Source of the DNA: Lachnospiraceae bacterium UBA938
GTDB lineage: Bacteria; Bacillota; Clostridia; Lachnospirales; Lachnospiraceae
Direction: 5' to 3'
Assembly (NCBI GenBank): GCA_002293475.1
Contig: DBDG01000008.1
Location: 19,835 to 31,701, forward strand
Length of the DNA: 11,867 bases
Shown here piece after piece: positions 6,630 to 11,867 of the stretch. Numbering within the stretch: the first letter of the stretch is position 1; the number at the start of each line of letters is the position of its first letter. A program made the position numbers and the translations under genes. The notes beneath the pieces were generated by a model that was not told the origin of the DNA, did no database searches, and was given only the letters and a program-made list of their open reading frames with translations.

Positions 6630-8875
6630 TACTCAACCCCTCTTTTGCTATGGCCAGTGGTATAGTGTTCATATGGCCTGACAGCATTGTCTTTAAAAAC
6701 GGCAATATCTTTGAAATAACTAATCACATCTTCCGTTTCCTTACCGGTCTCGGTAGTAAAATCCAGTCTCATATCTATTCTCATATCTGGGTACGATGAG
6801 CAGACTTTGGATATTTCTCCCTGCCTAATACTGTCATGCAGCGATAAGGGAACGGTATTATATACAATATTATAACAATGACGGCATTTTTTACCGACCT
6901 GGAACTGTTTTCCGTATCGGTCCGTAAGCGGCATGATATCGTTCTGGCGGTCTTTAGCTGCTTGTCCGCTTTCCCATAAGCAGTTTGCCGATATCATCAT
7001 CGGAATCCGGCCATATACCATCATGCCGGCCACCGCCGGAAGGCCATTTGATAAGGGCAGGCGACTGTTTATCAAGTCACTTATCTCGTGCTTATTCAGT
7101 TCCAGCGGCAGATAACATTCATCGGCATGCCCACGCCAGAACTGCCATGATTCTTTATTCCATATATAAAGCGAGTGGTCTGTCACAATGTGTCCGGAAT
7201 AACCGACTGACCGCAGCCATTCATAGCTCTCCACGTTTTGGATCAGCACGCCGTCACACATATCACCGTGCAGGACAGCGGCATATTGACTAAGATACTG
7301 TTCCGACCTGGCGCGGAATATCCGGGGCAGGACCGCGAACCATTCCATCCCCTCGGTTTTAGGCGGGACACTATGAATTCCCCATATGTCAATATCTATA
7401 TATATTCTCTCAATCACATGCCGGACGGCGCTTTGCCATTGTTCGGCAGTTGTCACCTGCACATGCAGCCTGTGTCTGCCATGTGAGCCGGGAACTGTTT
7501 TTACAGGCTCAGTTGCGGGCATCGCAGGCATCGCGGGCAACGGCAATCTTGGCGGAAGCTGGCGCATGAACGGTCTTAAAAGCCTCTCTTCTAACTGTTC
7601 TAATGCCTGACGCCTTAATTCATTCATTTCCTTTACCGGCATGAACACATTATCTGACAATTCGATGTTAAGCTCATCAAAGACAAAAAGAGTATTCCCG
7701 CTTTTCTTAAGCTGTTTTAGCACGCCTTCCTCACTAAGCGGCTGCTTCAAGGCTGTACTTAAGTCCGCGCCCTTGCGGCTGGCCACAGTTTGGCCGCAGG
7801 AGACTGTCAGTTCAGCCGGCTGTCCGGCAGTAAAACGGCCATATCCGCTGACAGCAAGACACATCGGCGCTTCAAGATACCGACGGCGGATTTCCGTAAG
7901 TAAGGCTTCATCGGCGCCTTCGTATCCCGGACCGCCACGGGTGATCATTTCCCTGCCGTTATGCCGGTAATAATACCCTTCCCCGGCTTCATCCCGGATG
8001 TACAGCGACTGAAGCTGATATGTGTCTGACGCTGACACCGTAAAACCGGATCGCCCCTTCTCGTAATACATATCGATATATTTACGGTAAAGTGCCGTCA
8101 CCCCGGCAGTATATTCCGGCTTTTTCATCCGTCCTTCGATCTTAAAGGATGTGATTCCGGCTTCAATCAAGTCCGGCAGTATCGCCAGGGTACACATATC
8201 CTTCAGGCTTAAAGGGTACCAGTCGTTCTTCCGGCTGGCCGCTTTTTTACCGTCACGGCCGGATATCTTCTGATATGGCAGCCGGCACGGCTGGGCGCAG
8301 CGCCCCCGGTTGCCGCTCCTGGCTCCCAGTATGCTGCTGAACAGGCACTGTCCGGAATAACTGTAACACATAGCACCATGGATGAAGGTCTCCAGCTCGA
8401 TGTTGACTTTTTTTCTTATCCCCACCAGCTCCTCGAGGCTCAGCTCCCTTGCCGGGATGATTCTTACCGCCCCGTTATTCTTTAAAAACTGCGCCCCATA
8501 TGCATGGGTGATATTCATCTGGGTACTGGCATGGACGTTCAGCTGCGGAAACTGTTTGATTACCCAGCTAAGCACGCCGATATCCTGGACGATGACACTG
8601 TCAAGGCCGGCCTCATAAAGCGGGGCAAGATAAGAATACAGCTCACCGAATTCCTTTTCTTTCACAAGGGTGTTTACGGCAAGGTATACCTTGCGCCCGA
8701 ACAAATGTGCATAGCGGATTCCCTTTAGAAGCTGTTCCGCCGTGAAATTTCCCGCATATGCCCTGGCGCCGAACCGGTCGCCTCCCAGATAAACCGCATC
8801 TGCCCCGGCGTTAAAAGCCCCGATAAGTCCTTCATAATCACCCGCCGGTGCCAGCAGCTCCACTTTTCCCGTCAT
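6629..8875 (-). CDS. U32-family protein, RlhA-type (tRNA/rRNA hydroxylation class)
   Basis: 748 residues. The N-terminus LLAPAGDYEGLIGAFNAGADAVYLGG is the hallmark of the U32 family, which forms a TIM-barrel-like domain. Cysteines at 170 (HGAMCYSYSGQC), 177, 193 (GNRGRCAQPC) and 228 match the spacing of the iron-sulfur ligands described for the relative UbiU; Cys197 is also present. A long C-terminal extension (about 300-748) holds the DUF3656-like part and ends with KKCRHCYNIVYNTVP and GHSKRGVE. Members once annotated as peptidases (RlhA, TrhP, UbiU/V) are needed for prephenate-dependent hydroxylation of 23S rRNA, tRNA or ubiquinone. The length and extension fit RlhA best; the exact substrate is inferred. 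A GAGGGA site lies about 9 nt before the ATG. No convincing promoter is seen in the 60 bases after the zapA terminator. Confidence 0.88.
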   Translation of the reverse strand: MTGKVELLAPAGDYEGLIGAFNAGADAVYLGGDRFGARAYAGNFTAEQLLKGIRYAHLFGRKVYLAVNTLVKEKEFGELYSYLAPLYEAGLDSVIVQDIGVLSWVIKQFPQLNVHASTQMNITHAYGAQFLKNNGAVRIIPARELSLEELVGIRKKVNIELETFIHGAMCYSYSGQCLFSSILGARSGNRGRCAQPCRLPYQKISGRDGKKAASRKNDWYPLSLKDMCTLAILPDLIEAGITSFKIEGRMKKPEYTAGVTALYRKYIDMYYEKGRSGFTVSASDTYQLQSLYIRDEAGEGYYYRHNGREMITRGGPGYEGADEALLTEIRRRYLEAPMCLAVSGYGRFTAGQPAELTVSCGQTVASRKGADLSTALKQPLSEEGVLKQLKKSGNTLFVFDELNIELSDNVFMPVKEMNELRRQALEQLEERLLRPFMRQLPPRLPLPAMPAMPATEPVKTVPGSHGRHRLHVQVTTAEQWQSAVRHVIERIYIDIDIWGIHSVPPKTEGMEWFAVLPRIFRARSEQYLSQYAAVLHGDMCDGVLIQNVESYEWLRSVGYSGHIVTDHSLYIWNKESWQFWRGHADECYLPLELNKHEISDLINSRLPLSNGLPAVAGMMVYGRIPMMISANCLWESGQAAKDRQNDIMPLTDRYGKQFQVGKKCRHCYNIVYNTVPLSLHDSIRQGEISKVCSSYPDMRIDMRLDFTTETGKETEDVISYFKDIAVFKDNAVRPYEHYTTGHSKRGVE

Positions 8876-8902
8876 CTCTTATAATCCCTCATGATAGATG
8901 TA

Positions 8903-8930
8903 TTGCCATGGATGTGTTGCCATGGATTTA
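8903..8930. repeat. Two-copy 14-bp tandem repeat before the U32 gene
   Basis: TTGCCATGGATGTG (8903-8916) is followed immediately by TTGCCATGGATTTA (8917-8930), identical over the first 11 bases. Each copy contains the palindrome CCATGG. It lies between the zapA terminator and the U32 start. The head-to-tail arrangement could be a pair of protein-binding half sites or simple slippage; nothing in the sequence decides. Confidence 0.6.
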
Positions 8931-8937
8931 ATCCCAT

Positions 8938-8965
8938 AAAAAAACTGTCCTTAAAACAAAGACAG
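8938..8965 (-). terminator. Rho-independent terminator after zapA
   Basis: Read on the minus strand, CTGTCTTT (8965-8958) pairs with AAGGACAG (8952-8945), eight pairs including one G-U, around a 5-nt loop. Seven U residues follow (8944-8938). It lies 15 bases beyond the zapA stop and should end the ruvAB-zapA transcript, leaving the U32-SEDS-PBP genes to their own promoter or to read-through. Confidence 0.8.
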
Positions 8966-8979
8966 CCTTTCTGCAACCG

Positions 8980-9378
8980 TTAGCTTTTCAGTTCTGCTTC
9001 CAGCCGGATGATTTTCTTCGTGTTCTCATTGATTTCGGCCTGAAGGGTCTTAACATTCTTCTCAGTATTCTCAAGCTTGATCTGAGCGGCTATCAAAGCG
9101 TGCTTCAAATCATATAATTCCTTCTCTTTGTTCTGGATCTCTTCCTCCAGCACGCCGATCTGCTTCTTGGCTTTAAAATAATCATCCGCGATATTGAGCT
9201 GAAGCAGGACATTCTGCCGGTCAAGCGGCTGTCTGCGAAAAGATTCGACTTTATTGTATTCGGCTATCTTATTATTGATATAGGAAGCTACTTTTTGCAG
9301 ATATTCTTCACTTTCATATCCGCTTAAAGTTAAAACCTTACCGCCAATAATAACTTCCGTATCGGTCTTACCCGTCAT
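8980..9378 (-). CDS. zapA: Cell division protein ZapA
   Basis: 132 residues from the ATG at 9378. The N-terminal ZapA head (TDTEVIIGGKVLTLSGYESEEYLQKVASYINNKI) is typical, and NVLLQLNIADDYFK (about 55-70) matches the conserved segment leading into the coiled coil. The rest (about 75-132) is a regular heptad-like coiled coil rich in E, K, L and N. ZapA binds FtsZ and bundles protofilaments to stabilise the Z-ring. The start at 9378 is preferred because AGGGAG lies 7 nt upstream; the ATG at 9399 (139 residues) has no ribosome site. The gene has its own promoter at 9450-9477 and a terminator directly downstream. It stands just before a SEDS-PBP cell wall pair, a sensible grouping for division. 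Confidence 0.92.
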   Translation of the reverse strand: MTGKTDTEVIIGGKVLTLSGYESEEYLQKVASYINNKIAEYNKVESFRRQPLDRQNVLLQLNIADDYFKAKKQIGVLEEEIQNKEKELYDLKHALIAAQIKLENTEKNVKTLQAEINENTKKIIRLEAELKS

Positions 9379-9449
9379 TTTCTTGCTCCCTGCCGCCATA
9401 AGATGACTGTATCTGTAAATATTACTGCTTGTCTGGTTACATATAGCCT

Positions 9450-9477
9450 ATTATATCAGATCAGGTTGAAATATCAA
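9450..9477 (-). promoter_or_regulatory. Sigma-A promoter of zapA inside the end of ruvB
   Basis: On the minus strand TTGATA (9477-9472), a 16-base spacer and a perfect TATAAT (9455-9450) are present. The spacer ends in TGA, giving an extended -10 (TGATATAAT). The -35 and most of the spacer lie inside the last codons and stop of ruvB. Transcription would start near 9443, about 65 nt before zapA, allowing zapA expression independent of ruvAB. Confidence 0.75.
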
Positions 9478-10459
9478 GCCCTAAATGGTGATAGGCTAAA
9501 TCGGTGGCGACCCGGCCGCGAGGCGTCCGGTTAATCAGCCCGTTGATCAGCAGGTAGGGCTCATACACCTCTTCTATCGTTCCAGCGTCTTCCCCGATCG
9601 CTGCCGCCAATGTATCCAGTCCAACCGGGCCGCCCTTAAACTTCTGGATGATGGTGAACAGCATGTTCCGGTCAACATGATCCAGTCCCATCTTATCCAC
9701 ATCCAATAAATCCAAGGCAGTGGCCGCCACCGCCCCGGTTATGACGCCGTCGTATTTGACTTGGGCAAAATCGCGCACCCGCTTAAGGATCCGGTTAGCC
9801 AGCCGCGGCGTGCCCCGGCTGCGCCGGGCCAGTTCTTCCGCCCCCGCCTCTTCGATCTTGACCTTAAGTTTGTGAGCTGAATGCATGATAATCGTTTTTA
9901 ACTCGCCGGTATTGTAGAATTCTAGGCGGTGGATCACCCCGAAGCGGTCGCGCAGCGGCGCGGTCAAAAGCCCTGCCCTAGTTGTCGCGCCTACCAAGGT
10001 GAACTTAGGTAATTCCAGCCGGATCGAACGGGCTGAAGCCCCCTTACCGATCATGATATCAATGCAGTAGTCCTCCATGGCCGGATAAAGAACCTCTTCC
10101 ACCTGCCGGTTGAGCCGGTGTATCTCATCTAAGAAAAGCAGGTCACCGGGCTGCAGGTTGTTCAGGATCGCGGCCATTTCACCGGGTTTTTCGATAGCCG
10201 GTCCGCTGCTGACTTTCATATTGACGCCCATCTCATTGGCAATAATGCCGGCCAGCGTAGTCTTACCTAGACCCGGCGGGCCGTAGAACAGCACATGGTC
10301 CAGCGGATCCTTCCTTTGCCGGGCTGCCTCCATATAGACCCTAAGGTTGTCCTTGACCTTGGTCTGGCCGATATACTCGTCTAGGCTCCGGGGGCGCAGG
10401 GAGCCTTCGATCTTCAGATCCTCTTCTTTTAATTTTGTTTCTATGATTCTTTCGGGCAT
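9461..10459 (-). CDS. ruvB: Holliday junction branch-migration ATPase RuvB
   Basis: 332 residues, the usual RuvB length. In order: the N-terminal segment SLRPRSLDEYIGQ (20-32), Walker A GPPGLGKTT (60-68), Walker B LLFLDEIHRL (107-116), the GATTRAGLLTAPLRDRFG block (157-174) carrying sensor 1 and the arginine-finger region, and a C-terminal winged helix (GLINRTPRGRVATDLAY). RuvB hexamers pump DNA through the RuvA-bound junction during recombinational repair. The start is the ATG at 10459, with a GAGG site about 10 nt upstream, a slightly long spacing. It lies downstream of ruvA on the same strand, separated by an unusual 173-base AT-rich repeat spacer. Its last codons contain the zapA promoter. 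No LexA-type box was recognised. Confidence 0.97.
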   Translation of the reverse strand: MPERIIETKLKEEDLKIEGSLRPRSLDEYIGQTKVKDNLRVYMEAARQRKDPLDHVLFYGPPGLGKTTLAGIIANEMGVNMKVSSGPAIEKPGEMAAILNNLQPGDLLFLDEIHRLNRQVEEVLYPAMEDYCIDIMIGKGASARSIRLELPKFTLVGATTRAGLLTAPLRDRFGVIHRLEFYNTGELKTIIMHSAHKLKVKIEEAGAEELARRSRGTPRLANRILKRVRDFAQVKYDGVITGAVAATALDLLDVDKMGLDHVDRNMLFTIIQKFKGGPVGLDTLAAAIGEDAGTIEEVYEPYLLINGLINRTPRGRVATDLAYHHLGLDIST

Positions 10460-10498
10460 GGGCAGGGTTACCTCGTGGGTTTATATAGTATTATTATG

Positions 10499-10623
10499 TT
10501 CTTACGAAGCGTTCTTATGGAGCGTTATATGAAGCATTTTATATAGAGTTTATATGAAGCATTTTATGTAGCGTTCTTATAATGATTTTTAATCAAGCAT
10601 TATTATGGAGTTTTATATTGAAG
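10499..10623. repeat. Degenerate 12-13 nt tandem repeats between ruvB and ruvA
   Basis: On the + strand, units close to TTCTTATGGAGC recur with one separating base. Examples start at 10499, 10512, 10525, 10537, 10550, 10562, 10574 (a longer, decayed double unit), 10600 and 10612. A 25-base higher-order repeat is clear: 10525-10548 and 10550-10573 differ at only two positions. There are about ten units in all, and fainter traces extend left to about 10481. Stops occur in the frames checked, so it is not obviously coding. It fills most of the ruvA-ruvB spacer. Origin by slippage or a role as binding-site array or RNA element are both open. Confidence 0.7.
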
Positions 10624-10632
10624 ATGATGACG

Positions 10633-11244
10633 TTAAAACATATTCTTAAGAGCCGCTTTCAGCAGCGCTTCAGTGTCCATTTCTTCCATAGCGGCGGCTT
10701 TCTTAACCGCCTTTAAGGCCTCCGCCGCCCCATAACCCAAAGCCACCAATGCTTCTACGGCTTCATTCTTAGCCTGGCTATCCGTACCCGAGTGGCCGGT
10801 ATTCCCATATACATCCATTTCCTTTGCTACTAAGGTATCTTCTATGGACACTTTATCCCGCAGATCCAGGATGATCCGCTCTGCCGTCCGGATGCCGATG
10901 CCAGGTGCCTTGGATATGGCCCTAGCATCCCCTGCCATGATGGCAAAACGGAGGTCATCGGCACTCATCACTGACAGTACGGCCAGCCCGCCTTTCGGGC
11001 CGATGCCGTTGACTGTGATCAGTTTCTTGAATATTTCCATGTCGTCTCTGGTCAAAAACCCATACAGCTGAAAAATATCCTCCCTGATGTGGGTGTAGGT
11101 ATAAAGCTTGATCTCCTGACCCACCCCCGGAAGCAGATTGGCCGTACCTGTTGAAATCCTGACATTATATCCGATATTACCGGTATCAATAATTACATTG
11201 TCTTCTGTTATGGCGGCGATTTCACCTTTTACAAAAGCTATCAT
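10633..11244 (-). CDS. ruvA: Holliday junction DNA helicase subunit RuvA
   Basis: 203 residues, the usual size. Domain I is an OB fold (MIAFVKGEIAAI through QLYGFLTRDD, about 1-68). Domain II has two helix-hairpin-helix motifs: VNGIGPKGGLAVL (about 78-90) and APGIGIRTAERIILDLRDK (about 113-131). A flexible linker (about 135-155) leads to domain III (EAVEALVALGYGAAEALKAV), which contacts RuvB. RuvA binds four-way junctions as a tetramer and loads RuvB. AAGGGA lies about 10 nt before the ATG. The gene follows the surface-protein gene by 65 bases with no clear terminator between. A possible promoter lies inside the end of that gene. Confidence 0.97.
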   Translation of the reverse strand: MIAFVKGEIAAITEDNVIIDTGNIGYNVRISTGTANLLPGVGQEIKLYTYTHIREDIFQLYGFLTRDDMEIFKKLITVNGIGPKGGLAVLSVMSADDLRFAIMAGDARAISKAPGIGIRTAERIILDLRDKVSIEDTLVAKEMDVYGNTGHSGTDSQAKNEAVEALVALGYGAAEALKAVKKAAAMEEMDTEALLKAALKNMF

Positions 11245-11309
11245 ACATTAAATATCCCTTCGTTTGGTAAAATAAGATCAATGACACGATTCTGGTTGAT
11301 CAGAAAAGG

Positions 11310-11867
11310 TCATGTCCTTATGATAAACCATAATGCCCATTTTGAAAACACCAAAAATTCCGCTGCCAATTCCTCCCCGGATTCGTTATTCTGGCCGTCC
11401 AGTTTTTCTTGGGGCTCTTGTTCTTCCAGGCTTTCTACTGATATCTGGTCTTCCGGTTCTTCTCCTGATCCTCCGGTTTCTTCTCCGGTTTCATTTCCTG
11501 TTTCTTCTCCGGTTTCTTCTTCATCTTCTTCTCCGGTTTCTTCTCTATCTTCTTCTCCGGTTTCTTCTCTATCTTCTTCTCCGGTTTCTTCTCCACCTTC
11601 TTCTCCGGTCACTTCTTCCGGCTCACCGGTCAGTTCTTTGCCGGGGTCTTCCCCGGGAAAATCTGGAAATACCGCCGGATAATTGCCCATGGCACGTAGT
11701 GTCGGATAGCTGTTCTCTTTCATTTCCCAGATATCCTCAAAGTCCCAGCCGGCATAAGTGGCGCGGTCCTTCATTTCTTCGGTAGTCCGCCCTGATGCCT
11801 GCGTAGATTTCCCCCCGGCCAGATCCTTATCAAAGTAGCAGCTGACCAGGTTGCCGCTGTTATAGCT
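11310..11867 (-). CDS. C-terminal part of GLUG-repeat surface protein (5' truncated by window)
   Basis: The frame is open to the window edge; 185 C-terminal residues are visible. The first 60 (NSGNLVSCYFDKDLAGGKST, then GRTTEEMKDRATYAGWDF, then SYPTLR) match the pattern that ends GLUG-motif regions in large secreted proteins of Clostridia. A long Gly/Glu/Asp/Thr-rich acidic tail follows (about 72-170), with GEEDREET repeated. The chain ends in a hydrophobic stretch (LVFSKWALWFII) and RT. No LPxTG sorting signal is visible, so the tail may act as a C-terminal anchor or may be a decayed end. It is probably an extracellular adhesin-like protein, but the signal peptide and most of the protein are outside the window. 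It is unrelated in function to ruvAB beyond adjacency. Confidence 0.72.
   Translation of the reverse strand, partial: SYNSGNLVSCYFDKDLAGGKSTQASGRTTEEMKDRATYAGWDFEDIWEMKENSYPTLRAMGNYPAVFPDFPGEDPGKELTGEPEEVTGEEGGEETGEEDREETGEEDREETGEEDEEETGEETGNETGEETGGSGEEPEDQISVESLEEQEPQEKLDGQNNESGEELAAEFLVFSKWALWFIIRT
11320..11348 (-). promoter_or_regulatory. Possible promoter for ruvAB
   Basis: On the minus strand TTTTCA (11348-11343), a 17-base spacer and TATCAT (11325-11320) resemble a sigma-A promoter, with a weak -35 and a good -10. It lies within the last codons of the surface-protein gene, about 75 bases upstream of ruvA. No better candidate is seen between the two genes. Confidence 0.35.
11507..11602. 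repeat. 24-nt tandem repeat, four units, in the acidic tail
   Basis: Units at 11507-11530, 11531-11554, 11555-11578 and 11579-11602 each begin CTCCGGTTTCTTCT on the + strand. Units two and three are identical and the outer ones carry a few changes. Each encodes eight residues of the type GEEDREET on the minus strand. Because 24 is a multiple of three, copy-number change would alter tail length without breaking the frame. Shorter 12-nt relatives flank it on the left. Confidence 0.85.

Noticed and set aside
7238..7486. Several plus-strand frames of 60-110 codons across 6900-8730
   Set aside because: All are antisense to the U32-family gene and show no ribosome sites or family motifs.
10460..10632. 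CRISPR-like array in the ruvA-ruvB spacer
   Set aside because: Units are 12-13 nt, degenerate and directly tandem, with no unique spacers of CRISPR length and no cas genes nearby.
11245..11309. LexA/SOS box upstream of ruvA
   Set aside because: No sequence resembling the Firmicute GAAC-N4-GTTC operator was found.
11301..11325. Terminator between the surface-protein gene and ruvA
   Set aside because: AAGG/CCTT gives only a 4-bp stem with a short T-run; too weak to call.
11333..11785. 150-codon plus-strand frame rich in Leu, looking like a membrane protein
   Set aside because: It is the complement of the acidic Gly/Glu repeat; its LLRFLL periodicity is an artefact of the 24-nt repeat read backwards.

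Overview
The window looks like chromosomal core DNA of a low-to-mid GC Clostridia, most likely a Lachnospiraceae-type Firmicute. The evidence is the ruvA-ruvB-zapA-U32-ftsW/rodA-pbpA gene order, the ytfI-gerW (ytfJ) spore-germination pair, purine-rich Shine-Dalgarno sites and sigma-A-type promoters. The assignment to family is inference from gene content and order; no species is claimed. No tRNA, rRNA, CRISPR array, insertion sequence, integrase or prophage gene was seen.

Left edge (1-100): a perfect hairpin followed by a rho-independent terminator on the + strand, probably ending a gene that lies off the window and converges on this region. Positions 101-2519 form a tight minus-strand operon, in transcription order: a 104-residue protein of unknown function, a DUF2953 membrane protein (ytfI-like), GerW/YtfJ, a 46-residue two-helix membrane peptide, and a coiled-coil protein with a C-terminal J-domain. 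Several of these genes overlap or are coupled: the stop codon of the small peptide abuts the Shine-Dalgarno of the J-domain gene.

Positions 2520-2781 are a divergent control region with two back-to-back promoters. The rightward one gives a leader of about 130 nt with three hairpins, the last directly in front of the ribosome binding site. It drives the only plus-strand gene here (2782-3840), an HD-GYP protein whose HD signature reads YD, so a metal-ligand histidine is missing.

Positions 3830-11244 are minus-strand housekeeping genes, read from right to left: ruvA, ruvB (Holliday-junction migration), zapA (Z-ring stabiliser, with its own promoter inside the end of ruvB and a terminator after it), a U32-family protein of the RlhA type, a SEDS glycosyltransferase (FtsW/RodA family) and a class B penicillin-binding protein. 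The last three overlap by 1 and 14 bases and form one translation unit; the SEDS-PBP pair would polymerise and crosslink peptidoglycan together. The PBP gene runs 11 bases into the end of the HD-GYP gene with no visible terminator. A degenerate 12-13 nt tandem repeat fills the ruvA-ruvB gap.

The right edge (11310-11867) holds the C-terminal part of a probable surface protein with GLUG-type repeats and a long acidic tail encoded by 24-nt tandem repeats.

The strongest leads for something undescribed are the structured leader plus degenerate HD-GYP protein, and the coupled membrane micropeptide/J-domain pair at the end of the gerW operon.
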